Positions 12,801 to 24,146 of a DNA stretch of 64,000 nt are shown one piece after another. The notes below the pieces were generated by a model, which did no database searches, was not told where the DNA came from, and saw nothing but the letters and a program-made list of their open reading frames with translations. Made by a program: the position numbers and the translations under genes. The stretch comes from Rhynochetos jubatus (Eukaryota; Chordata; Aves; Eurypygiformes; Rhynochetidae): the NCBI GenBank assembly GCA_027574665.1, contig CM050649.1:66802150-66866149 (forward strand). The letters are read 5' to 3'. The number at the start of each line of letters is the position of its first letter. Position 1 is the stretch's first letter.

Positions 12801-13119
12801 TAGCTCTTGTGCTGAATGCTACAGGACCAAAAGGCAGGAGAAAAACTAGAATAAAGATGACAAAACCTAGAAAGAACTGTTTACTCTTTGAACAATGTAC
12901 AAAGCAGATGTTTCCTCAAGGTAAAATCAAAGAAAGCTTGCCACAGATAATAAAAATTGTTATTTCTGACATATAAAAGAAGTTCCCACTGGAATAGATT
13001 TTTTAATAAAACAATTAGAATAACATCAAAATTTGAATATTAGAAATATAATGCCACAATGTGCTCTGAATATTAACTAAAGCTGTGTTAAAAACCCCAC
13101 ACAACCTCCTTTCATATCA
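9899..13119. other. AFF3 intronic sequence with a bZIP-type site cluster
   Basis: This is unassigned DNA with a poly-T run at 12290-12301. Around 10799-10846 it contains TGACTCA, CACGTCACG and TGACGCAAT close together. Overlapping opposite-strand open frames at 11096-11479 look like chance. Confidence 0.45.
10799..10846. promoter_or_regulatory. Candidate cluster of bZIP (AP-1/CRE/ATF-C/EBP) sites
   Basis: Three bZIP-like sequences fall within 48 bp: TGACTCA at 10799-10805 (AP-1 consensus), CGTCA at 10811-10815 inside CACGTCACG (CRE half site), and TGACGCAAT at 10838-10846 (ATF half joined to a C/EBP half). Such clusters occur in enhancers, but function is inferred from motifs alone and the motifs are short. 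Confidence 0.25.
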
Positions 13120-13750
13120 TCTAACTGAACTGAATAAGAAATAAAAATATTAAAACAAATAGAATACTAACAACTAACATATGTGGGTTGTGATAGAAAT
13201 ATTAATGTACTATTTACCAGTGTCATGTATTTTTATCCTTGCCTAGTCCATTTATCTGTGGTTGTTATATTAGTAAGGCTAGACATTAATAGGAAAAAAA
13301 TATCTAAAAGAGGAGAGAGGCATGTTGAACTTCTGCCTCTTTTTACTACACCTCCTTGAGACAAGAGTCCATTTCTGCTTATTCGTGGCTCTCTTCTGTC
13401 ACACAGACCTGTTTGCTCCTGCTGGAATATCTGAGGACAGTAAGAGCAGAGTAACTCAAGTTTACACGATCAGATGAAATTTTTCTTCTTCTAATGGAAA
13501 AGACAGAAGTTAACTCATCCCTCTCTTTACATAGATTTATTATGTTCAATAATTGTCTGTTATTATTACTGTACATTGTAATCTATTTCTAATGAATCCC
13601 TCTTGGTTATGGTGAATCAAGTCTTGCATAATAAATTCTAATCTGTTAGTCATTATCTTAGTTAATATTTTACAGTCTACATTTATTACTAAGATTAAGA
13701 AATAGTTTGTACAGTGCTCAGTATTTTCGCTACTTTTAAGTGCTATCTCT
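13120..13750 (-). pseudogene. Relic of an L1-clade LINE ORF2 reverse transcriptase
   Basis: Read on the minus strand, successive frames give an L1-type reverse transcriptase in order. First is INVDCKILTKIMTNRLE followed by DLIHHNQEGFIRNR (13685-13582). After a frameshift near 13565 comes RQLLNIINLCKERDELTSV, then DRVNLSY (to about 13430). Then come a CLSPLL trace near 13315 and, in another frame, TL-VNS-TLIFLSQP at 13185-13223. L1-type proteins have F/Y-A-D-D at this last point; here one codon is missing and the two catalytic Asp positions read Asn and Ser, so it cannot be active. Spacing between blocks fits the family. It may continue to about 13120. Most avian LINEs are CR1, so this is probably an old inherited insertion. 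Confidence 0.75.
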
Positions 13751-16149
13751 TCTAACCAGTGATCTCTTTGAATTTGCCCTTGCTTTCTTAGATTAGTACC
13801 AACCACACTGGAAACATCAATGTTTTCAGGCTTTTTTTACAGTCTTCTGCTGGGAAACACAAGTTACAAAATTCCCATATATTTTTTAAGAATGGGTGTT
13901 TCTTCATATGCCATGTCAGCTCATCTGATTAATGTTGGTGGGGTTCAAGCCTGCAAGCAGATGCATGGGACTGAAGCTGACCGGATCAAAAGTAGCTGCA
14001 CACAATCACAGCTGGGCATTCTCCAGCGATTTCTCTTTCTTAGTTCTGGAAGGCAAGAGATTTCTTTGGGGGAAGTAGTAAATCTGCTCAAGCTGTAAAG
14101 CTGCTTCCCATCTACTAGTTAGGTTTTGGAGTGCACTCTCCAGTCTCCAATTTAAAATGCCTTTTACAGTTACAAATGTCTTGGCATAGAGATAATAACT
14201 GGGGAGCTATTATCAGGTCTTGTAATCTCTTTACAAAACAGCCATCACTGGCTTGATGTGAGTTAGCCATGGAAGAATCCACTCTCTTCGTTAAAACACT
14301 GAGGGATACAGTGCTCAGCCCCCATTTAATTAGATGCATGGTAAGAGTTTGTTTAACGTCACGCCCGTGAGCATTACTGCAGTGAAGTGAGGGAAGGGGC
14401 CATTTCAGTCGGCTGAGTAATTCCTGAACAGTATTATGTGCCTGCAGAACCCCCTCGAGTACGTCACTGCACATCCTTACGTGGTGGTGAACACCTCTGA
14501 GCAGGCTGCCATCGGGGCTATTTATGGTAGAATGGACCAGCAGTGTTTTGCCAAAGACGTTTGTGTCTTCTGCAGATTTTGTTCGGGCAAAGGGTTAAGG
14601 GTGGATGAGTGACGCTCGCTTTTAGTCCCCTTACAAATGCTTATTGGCATTTGGCAATTAGATTCGGCAATTAGAGCCGGTTGGTAAACTTTTGATGATA
14701 AGCAATGGAAAATGCTGATTTGTTCAAGCTTTTAATGGGAACATATTGGGTTTGATTAAGTGTTTTTGGCAGGGTTCCTTAGGGCACAATGGACTTGTGG
14801 TAAAAAAATTGTAAGTAAGTCTTTGCAGTAGATGAACTAGCTAGTCACCCAAGGCCCCACTCTAATGGGGCAGAATCTGAACTTTTATATATTGGGCAAA
14901 CATCTGGTCTGATCTGATAACGTGTTGTAGTGAAAGCTTTCTGCCTGGAGGGAGGCAAGGATCTCTCCACCACAGAAATCTTCAAAAAGTCTCAAAGTGA
15001 ACCTGTACCATCGTCCTGCCGCAGTATCTGTAGGACAGCAGGACCGCTCTCTGACTGCTGCTAGGAGCACTTCAGTGAGCATTATTAAACCAGTGTGCGA
15101 AGGATTATATTGAATAGCTAACTCCTCAGCAGTGTCTTCCCTGCTGGAGCGTGGAGCCTCTGTCCAAATTGACACACTGCATTGCAAACGTTCACAGCGA
15201 AGTAGAAGGAAGCAGGAACAGCAGCAGGCAGAGTCAGCTAGGAAACACCAGCTGTCCTTCAACATGCAAAATATCCATCCCCAAAATCTGACGTGTCAAC
15301 ACTGGTTTACCATGGTTATATCAATGAGGAGGAATTAATGAGTGACACAACTCAGACCTCTTCCCCCCCTTCACTGCTGACTCTGATCCCTGATTTATGT
15401 GCACAATTCACTGTGGTGAACTTAATCATCAGCGAAGGGAACAGAAAACACCTGGCAGTGGGATGACAGCCTCAAGAAGTCGTGTGCAGCTGCCTTCTGC
15501 TAGACTGTCATATGGGCAAATATGTTAGAAAGGTTGGCTTCGAAAGCAGCACAGACCAAAACGTGCATTGCAGCCATTTAAGCAGTAGGTCCTCCTGCTG
15601 AAGGAGTTTTCCACAAATGTACGACACCCAGGTTATGAAGCTCCAAGACTGATTAAGGCCTTTGGATACCTCCATTACGCAAATGTTTACTCAGAACAAA
15701 ACTAGTCACATCTGCTGAACTGATGGAAAAAGATCACCCATGGAAACCAAGAAAAAACAAACAAGAGCAGATAGTAATGTCTCCATAGCCCACAGATTTT
15801 CCCTAATTGTGGAGCTTTATCTGGGACTTGAGAATCATCCATAACATCACAAGTCTCCTGAACTTGCTGGGAAATCATATTTGGTCAAATTCAAATGGTG
15901 GTATCTTTTAAGAGTAAAAAATTCCAATAAACGGTTACACAGTTATTATCAGTTTTGTGGTGCTATCCTTATTTCACAGGAAATTTGACAAACATATGAA
16001 AGGCATGAAGATTCAATAAACATCAGAAATTAAAAAGTGCAATTTTGAAAGAACGAATACAATACAATTTTCATATTCAGGAAGAAGGGGAAAGATGACA
16101 GAGAGACAAAGCTCTATCTAGAAAGAGAGAGGACGACAGAAGCACCACC
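13751..16149. other. AFF3 intronic sequence with a CpG-dense stretch
   Basis: The part at 14340-14700 is unusually rich in CpG for this window and carries paired GGCAATTAG elements. Open frames at 14115-14474 and 14885-15265 (minus strand) have no recognised domain. No repeat family was recognised. Confidence 0.4.
14340..14700. promoter_or_regulatory. Candidate conserved regulatory element (CpG-rich, homeodomain-like sites)
   Basis: I count about 14 CpG dinucleotides in roughly 360 bp, while neighbouring DNA has few. Two copies of GGCAATTAG lie 13 bp apart (14653-14661 and 14666-14674), each holding a CAATTA/TAATTG homeodomain-type core, beside TTGGCA half sites. A further ATTTAATTAG lies at about 14323-14332. 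The function is a guess from base composition and motifs; only cross-species conservation could support it. Confidence 0.25.
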
Positions 16150-16840
16150 TGTTAAGGTTTAGGCCCAGCCAGCAACCAAGCCCCATGCTGCTGCTCACTC
16201 ACTCCTTTCCCCCAGGTGGGTTGGGGAGGAAAAAATATCAGGAAAGGCTTTTGGATCGAGACAAGGACAGGGAGGGATCACGCACCAGTTATGGTCACAG
16301 GCAAAACAGACTCAACTTGGGTATGAAAAATCAATTTAATGTGACCCATCAAATCAGAGTGGGATAATGGGAGATAAAACCAGAACTGAAACACCTTCCC
16401 CCCACCCCTCCCTCCTTCCCAGGCTCAGCTTTGCCCCCCACTTCTCTACCTCCTCCCCCCCAGCAGCACAGGGGGACAGGGAATGGGGGTTGTGGTCAGT
16501 CCATCACACATTGCCTCTGCTGCTCCTTCCTCCTCAGGGAAGGAATCCTCACACTCTGCCCCTGCTCCAGCATGTGTGTGGGGTCCCTCCCACAGCAGAC
16601 AGTCCTCCATGAACTTCTCCAGCATTAGCCCTTCCCATGGGCTGCAGTTCTTCACCAACTGTTGTGGTGTGTTCTCTTAATTATGTTATCCCAGAGGTGC
16701 TGCCACCATCACTGGCTGGCTCAGCCCTGTCCAGAGGTGGGTCAGACTTGGAGCCAGGGAAGCTTCTAGCAGCTTCTCACAGATGCCACCCCTGTAGCGC
16801 CTCCTCTGCTACCAAAACTCCACTACACAAACCCAAGACA
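16150..16840 (-). mobile_element. Solo LTR of an avian endogenous retrovirus with perfect target duplication
   Basis: The plus strand begins TGTTAAGGTTTAGGCCCAGC and ends AACCCAAGACA; read on the minus strand the LTR runs TGTCTTGGGTTTG...CCTAAACCTTAACA. It is 691 bp with TG...CA ends. CCACC at 16145-16149 is repeated exactly at 16841-16845, giving a 5-bp target-site duplication. There are no internal retroviral genes, so it is a solo LTR. A C-rich segment at about 16397-16461 is internal to it. Open frames inside it (for example 16367-16680) are LTR sequence, not genes. Confidence 0.88.
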
Positions 16841-19800
16841 CCACCCCAGACAGAAAAAGTGAAACAAAGTATGGAAAGCTGGCACTGAGCAGCTCCTGAG
16901 GCAGGGTATACACCTGGGGGAGCGTGAGAGTTGGGAGAGAGACTTCAGAGGAAGACAGAGGTTTCCTACTCCCTTTGAAGTGGGGAAGAAAGACAGAAAA
17001 GGAAAGGGAGAGACCAAGGAAAGATTAGAGAAAAAGAAAGAAAAATGAAGGAAGTGGGATCAGAAATAGAGAGTAGCAAAATTCATTTCCAGGGAAAAAA
17101 GAAATAAAAGGGGAAGGATGCAGAAAGCCATCAAAGAGGAGAAAGTGAAAATGAAGGATTAAGAGGGAAAAAGTCACTCATTTATGTGTCTACTGAAAGC
17201 CATTGAAAATACAGTTCTAAAGTCATCAGAAATACCCACCAGGAGACATCAGATATGTGTCTGTGCAGGAGAAAACTAGGGGATCTGCTTGCAGTTGTGA
17301 GACGAGCATGAGGGATATCATTGATAGCCATGGGAAAGTGGAGAGCACGTATGCTTCTATAGCCTTCTGAGATGAGTCTCATATTTCCCCCTCTGTGAGA
17401 ATAATGCACTCACTGGTTGCATACATGGACATATAAAGAATATGCAGATGTGTGCACACATGCACACACAAAGTATAGCATTTAGAAATGCTTGGATTGG
17501 TTCCAGGGTAGTTGAACAAAATGAGGCTAATAAAATATAATTAAACATTAATTACTGTAACTATCAAAAATAATTGACTTGTACAAAGCACAGCACTCCT
17601 ATTAAAAAGGGACCTAAGGGTAATAAAAAACATATACTATTCTGTAATGCAGACATAATAATTGCTATGAAGCAATTAAATTTATAGGCAACTGTTAAAA
17701 TTCTTTTGTGACTATTTAAAAGTGTGAGCACTGGACAGATTTGGTCCAAAATTGTCTACGATAAGGCAGTCTTGGTATTAATAAGGAGTAAACATTACCA
17801 TTTAAAAACCAAACCAAAGGTGTACTGCTGCTTGAAGTAAGGTTGAAGTGAAACTGGCTGGAGCTGTGATGAAAATGCTGCTGCGTGTGTCCCAACAAGT
17901 CATCCTCCTTCCATCAGCTTTTCTTTCTAAAAATCTTTGGAGGATGGGAGAGCCAGAGCTGGCAGATGAAAGCAGGAGAGTTGAGATCTTCAGCTGGTGT
18001 GAAGCTACACCACTTCACTCACTTCCTCACGCTTTGCTGATTTTTAACAGCGACGGAAAGACCTAGGTAAGACTGAGCCAGACAGAACTGGGGGAAAGGC
18101 ACAGAATGGTTGAACCAAGGTCACAATAAGTGAAAGAGAGTCTGAGTAAAGAAAAATACTTCATCGGCAAGTGGAAGTGAAGTGGAGCTGTAGACTGAAA
18201 CAGTTCATGCCAAGGACCCCCCTACTTGCATTTCAGGTTGTTTGACTTCAGACTAGCGCTTAGCCTGCTTCTTATAGTGCCTATTAATGTCTGGAGTGCA
18301 TTAGGTGTATTTCTGGAATGAATTTTCAGTTTACTTTCATCTGAAAGGAATCTAGCTTGTACACTCTAACACTGCTCTGCGAGGCAAACTGAAGTCTCAT
18401 AAGTGGGGATGACCAAGAAATTGACTTCAGATGCAATGCCTGATCCCAAATAGGGCTCTAACCCAGATACACCTGAAAAACAGCTTTATGCTTTTTCATT
18501 TTAACTTTTAAGGTGCAGGTTAGGTAGTTTATTCCCTTGCGAAGAGCTTGTTCTCTTAGCTTGCCTTCAAGAAAAATGGAATTTGAGCATTTACATGGAA
18601 CACACTTTTCTTGAGTTAGGAGCAGTGTTAACAGCAGGGTGCAGTCAGAAAGGGCAACAATAATGATGAAGATTGCATGAGTCTGTTCTGAAAAGACAAG
18701 TGACAACAACACACTGCAGACAGCACTTCCGTACTTTCTCACTCTGGGAGTCCTTATTTTCTCTCCTCTTTCGCTTTGGCTGCAGACAAAATATACTAGT
18801 TATTTGGCTGTTCCTCTCTCATCTTTCTCATTTAATTTTATATATTCTATTTACTTGGAAAAGTTTTGTTCTAGTCCACATAGATTAAAGGTATTGGAAT
18901 GGAAACAGAGAATATGCAGAGCACAACACTTCATTTTCCTGAGTCCATCCTTAATCAAGGAAACGGGAAGTGTTAAAATTTTAAAAAGATAAAAAAGAAT
19001 ACATTTCACATATTTCTTAGGCTCTACTCCTTCTCTACTGCTAGTGTGTTGGTAACAGCTTGATAAGTTAGTGACTTCACTCATTTTGAGGAAACGTTGG
19101 CAATCTTATATAAAACGAGTACTAAAAAGGAGGCAAATTTTTAAGGCAGATGTAATATATCGTTGTGAGTTGGTGGAGATGCCATGACATGAAACATATT
19201 TGGCATATGGTGCCTTCACTTATTCTACAAGAAAAATATTAAAAGTAGCAAGATAGTGTCAGTTGAAATTGTGAAGAAATGACACCGCCATCTGAGAAAC
19301 TGTCATTACAATGAGACATTATCATTGCTAAGTTCAATTTACTACAATCCACCAATCAAATTCAACATCTACCAACCAGCTCTGCTTTTAGGACATTCAT
19401 TCATTCATTTACTCATTCAAAGAAAAATGTGCCATCCCAAGAACCAACTGCAGCAGCTAAAAGGATCATGGTTTTGATTGTGTCTCTTGGCCTCAGTGCT
19501 AAATTGTATCAGATCATACCACTAGAATGACAAGAAAGTAAAGAAAAGTCTTTTTTACTTCAGCTGTTTTCCCCAATTTTTCCATGTCATGCTATGCTTT
19601 CTGGGCATGCAGCAGGTTGGGCTGCTCCTATGCTATAAATATTTCTCTTACATAACCAATTAATCAGCCAAAAAGTCAAAGAAAGCAACTATTTTTAGCA
19701 TAATATTGCTAGTCATGCTTCTGGAGTGTTATTTTTCATTTTTAAATAAAAGGACTTCTTCATTCTGCAGTTCTTTCCCATCAATGTGTGGGACTGTGCC

Positions 19801-20373
19801 AATTCAAGCAACATTTCTGTATAAAGAACACTGATTAATGATCCAAAATTCCAGGCAAGCTTTATTGTCTCAGTGTTGTTACTCAAATTCCTTGCAAAGT
19901 TTCTGCAAAAAGATTTAAGTGATTCATATATAATATCTAAAGTATTTTTCAGGATTTGGCTCTTTTAGCCCAAATAGAATGAATCAATCAAAGAATTTGT
20001 AAGAAAGAAGATATTGTTAGGCAAAAAACTTCATTTTTTCATCAAAAAGTGTTTTAAAACCATATTTTTACTAGTTTTCATTCCTGTTGGATATGGACTT
20101 GTCTTTTTAAATGTCTCCTGCCAACCAACCAGAGATAAGAACAATTACAAACTGGCCTATGGAGCCAATCTTCAGTTACTTCAATCTGAAATGATACAGT
20201 TTTAGTTCAAACTGAGGCTTTAATTCTTAATTTTGAAAATAATTTTAAATATTACAAATATAAACTGTATCCCCAAATCCTGCATCAAAAGCAAATCAAG
20301 GTTATGAATTATGAACTCAAAAGTGGCAGGAATTAAAGTGTTTTCTGTGTTGATGGAGCAAAGACAGAGTGTT
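16841..20373. other. AFF3 intronic sequence, purine-rich at its start
   Basis: About 16925-17170 is strongly purine-rich on the plus strand (GGAAAGGGAGAGACC-like runs). A short ATTC repeat lies near 19398-19418. Nothing coding or repeat-derived is recognised. Confidence 0.45.
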
Positions 20374-20976
20374 TGTCCTGGTTTCAGCCGGGCTAGAGCT
20401 GGCTTTCTTGCTAGTAGCTGGCATAGTGCTGTGGTTTGGATTTAGTATGAGAATAACGTTGATAGCACACTGATGTTTTCAGTTGCTGCTACGTAGTTGT
20501 AGGGTTTATACTAAGTCAAGGACTTTTCAGCTTCCCATGCTCTGCCAGCGGGGAGGCGCACAAGAAGCTGTGAGGGGTCACAGCTGACCCAAACTGGCCA
20601 AAGGGATATTCCCTACCGTATGGTGTCATGCTCAGTAAATAAAACTGGAGTTGGCCACGGGGCAGGAATTGCTGCTCGGGGATGGGCTGTCCATCTCCGG
20701 GTGGTGAGCAGTTGTTGCATTGTGCATCACTTCTTTTTGTATATTCCTTTATTTTTACTATTATTAGTAGTATTAACATTTATATAATAATAATAATATT
20801 TTTTTATTATTATTATTGTAACAATATTATTATTTCCTCTTTCTTTGCTGTCCCATGAAACTGTTGCTATCTCAATCTACAAGTTTTTTCCCAATTCACT
20901 CCATCCCACCTGGGCAGGGGGAGGTGAGCGAGTGGCTGTGTGGTGCTTAGTTGCTGTCTGGGGCTAAACCACAACA
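20374..20976 (+). mobile_element. Solo LTR of an avian endogenous retrovirus, sense orientation
   Basis: The block starts TGTCCTGGTTTCAGCCGGGC and ends GGGGCTAAACCACAACA, 603 bp with TG...CA ends. This is a widespread bird LTR. Internal landmarks are AGTCAAGGACTTTTCAGC, CCAAAGGGATATTCCCTACC and an expanded ATT/TAA tract at about 20757-20835. A TATA-like AAATAAAA lies near 20637. Flanks GTGTT (20369-20373) and GTGGT (20977-20981) look like a 5-bp target duplication with one change. No retroviral coding sequence follows. Confidence 0.88.
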
Positions 20977-23924
20977 GTGGTAAAGCAAAATGTGCCTGAA
21001 AAATCTGAAACCCAGAATGAAAAATTTAATGTTAGATGGCTGAAGTTCATGTAGTTCACCTAGTTTCAAATCAGAACACTCCTCTTGACTGTATAACACT
21101 TCTACCTTAAAAAAAGACCTGGTGGCAGCTGCAATCCCCAAGCCAGTTAGCACCAGATCTGGCTGACCACCAGTGGCGTCTCATGCCATGTAAGGGCCCT
21201 GAGGTTCACTAAGCTTCTGACTCTAGTTCCAGGCAAGCCTGGGTACCATAGACCCTGTGTCACACCTACCCACCCCTTGAGGACACCTCACTGTCTAATA
21301 TTTCAAATTACTTCAGGGATACCAACATGGAAGCACATTTTGTCCCCACTGGATGTGAACCAGTGGATGTTCATGGAGCTGTGGATGGAGATTAGAGCTG
21401 AGACCTGGATGACACGAGGCCCACTCTGGTCCCCAGAGTATGTGGCTCTGACTCCAGGATATTTGGGTTTCACACCAAAAATATAAGGGTGCTTCATGCC
21501 TCTGAGGGAGGAACAGAGCACTCTCTATATCCTAAAAAGGTGCACCAGGGGTAGAGGACAGAAATCAACAAAACCAGCCCTACCAACAGGCAACATCTCA
21601 TTAATTACATCCACATGTATTAAAATACCACAAAATGAAGTCACCTTTTTTCAAAATTGGTTTGTTTTCTCCTCTAGGATACAGATAATTTTTGGCCAAA
21701 GGTCTGTTTCTACAGAACGTTGTGGTCAGGAAGGTATCACAGCCTTTTTTAAATCAAAAAACAGGTCTCAGATTAAATGTGCACTTGCAGCATTCCCAAA
21801 TGTTTGTCTATGACATGACTTTTGATTTTTATTAAACATTATAATACACAACCAAATGAAGAGAATTTTCCTGTATTTATTTGCATGTAAGACTGGATTT
21901 AGATAAGGGAGATTAAGTACACTCGGAAAAAAAGAACAACGGATGATGATGTTGATGACAAGGGCAAAATAATTGTTTGCAGCCACAGTGCAGCATTTGA
22001 AAAGCAGGGCCTCACCAAAGATAGCTCACAGTTTTAAAAGGATCAAATGGCTCTCATTAGGTTAAGGGCAACTTTCATACAAAGCAAGATGTGAGTGGCA
22101 ACGGATTGTGCTGTCTGGCTGCCAAGATTTACTGAAGATAAAGGCAGCAAGCTAAATCATTTTCAGGGGAAATCCACCTCAGGATCTGGGAAGTTCTTGC
22201 TGTGCCTGATGTGTTTTCTACATCAGAAACACAAAAGATGAGCCAAGCTTTGAAGAAGAGAGCAGACTATACAATATCGAGGAAGGCGAGCAGCGGGACA
22301 CTCTGATAGCCCTGTCAAAACCAGAATTTTCCTGTTAATACAAATCCCATCTGGCAGGCTGGGCATGTATGCCCTCTCATCCTGCCACAACCAACCGAAG
22401 CCACAGCTCAAAGACTATCATGCCAGGCAATATGCAATTTTGTAATTAGTTTTATGGAAAAACCCAACAATCAGTGATTCTCTGTCTTCTTGGTAACATT
22501 TGTTATTCTTTTCCCAGAGAAACTGGAGACAGATACAACTTTCAGCTATGTTAAATTCTTAAAAGAAGAAGTGAGAAAACTCCTCAGAGTGCAATGAAAA
22601 TGTTTTAAAAATGCAAATAAGGAGTGACATACAACAGAGAAGAAGGGGAAAGCTTTTTCCCATGGAACATCAACTCCATTATTGAACGTAATCCCAACAC
22701 ATTTATAATAAACCAATTTCCTCAAACAATTCCTCTTTGTTTTGAATGACCCTCTAAAAACAGCTATAGATCACCGTAGTACTATATTAACAGTTGACTT
22801 CTCTATGTGATTAACCTAATTGTATTATTGAATTAAGCTTAAAATGTATATACTTCCCACACAAACAGGGCAATAATAAAAATCTGGTAATGTGAAAAAA
22901 GCCTTGCATACCTGTCTTAATATCACCAAATTTTAACCTGCTTAACTCAAGTCCTTCTCTTCATAACACACACAATGAACAAGGGAGTTTTTTTTGATTC
23001 CACAATTAACAATAAAATTATTTCTTCAAAGCTAATTTATGTAACATTGCTGCTTCAGTAAAATTGAACTGAGCCAAGATGACTGTATATTAAATTTCAC
23101 CAATGTGGTAAAAGTGATGTCAAGAAATAAGAAAAAATACCATCATCATGTTCATTTAATGGATAAAACATGAAGTGAGCAGCAGCGGAGATAAGCACCC
23201 TGGAGGCTGTTTGGTTTGTCACAATGCGCACACACAGTAATCCCTGACAGTCCTTCTTCGTAAAAAGGGGTTTTTTTCCCTTTCCCTTGCCTTTTGCTAA
23301 TGCAGAGCAAAGCTGTGGTGATTGCTGCTTACTAATGCATTAGACTTTTAACAGTGTAAACATGAAGGCAGTAATTCAGAGAACACTAAACTTGAAAGAC
23401 GTTGCAGACATGTAAAGTTAATTTGATTTACAGCATAATCAGAAGCAGAGTCCTTCTGCTTTTCCTTCCAACCTAAATCTGAGCCCAGAAAAATCCAATT
23501 TCTGCCTCCACAAATCCAAGCAGCTTCCACTACCTTGTCTTATGTGGATGTAAGAAAAGCCAAATTTGACCCAGACCTTGATTTTCTTCAGGGGAATCAG
23601 TAATTTTGCTTCACAACTTGTCTACATTATGCTGCCATTACCATTATCTTCATTTATTTATTTCAAGAGCATTTCCAATAGACCAGGCGCTTCCCAAACA
23701 AAAAGCAGATGCTACCTGGATTTGAGACTGAAGGCAAGATGACAAATAAGAGATGAGGTAGGAGGTAATATAAGCATGCACTTGAAAACAAACAAACAAT
23801 TTCACTCATGCCATGGCCACAGTCAGTCAGCTCCTTTCCTAATGTCAGATGACGCTGTTACCATAAAACATCTCTGATTCTGCGTCTCTTAGGACTTTTG
23901 GCCAGTTTCAAACTCGATGGCTCA
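20977..23924. other. AFF3 intronic sequence, no recognised feature
   Basis: This is AT-rich unassigned DNA. Open frames of 60-105 codons on both strands show no domain or codon signature. Confidence 0.45.
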
Positions 23925-24146
23925 GACCCCCTACTCCTTTGCTACAAGAGGTGGCCTCTCCCACCTTGAGCATTTCTCAGTGGGGTTGGGGGGGGGGCAG
24001 GTGATTTCTACAGTTTAGAGGTTGTGTTTGGCCTCCACAGAGGTGCAGGGCCTGATGGGGTGGGATGGGATGTGGAGGCTGAATAGAGAGAGAAATGCTT
24101 GGGGTGGGAAATGGACACAACCTCTTGTAGCAAAGGAGGAGGGGAC
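23925..24146. repeat. Imperfect inverted repeat (foldback) with G-run in the loop
   Basis: The left arm 23925-23978 contains CTCCTTTGCTACAAGAGGT and ends CATTTCTC. The right arm 24090-24146 begins GAGAAATG and contains ACCTCTTGTAGCAAAGGAG, its reverse complement. The arms are about 54-57 bp with a spacer of 111 bp. The spacer holds a ten-G run (23988-23997) and a smaller CCTCCACA...TGTGGAGG pair (about 24032-24078). No transposase or known family was recognised. It may be a short non-autonomous DNA element or a local inverted duplication. Confidence 0.7.

Noticed and set aside
16367..16888. Several overlapping open frames at about 16.4-16.9 kb
   Set aside because: They lie in, or run out of, the solo LTR at 16150-16840 and reflect its C-rich, low-stop composition.
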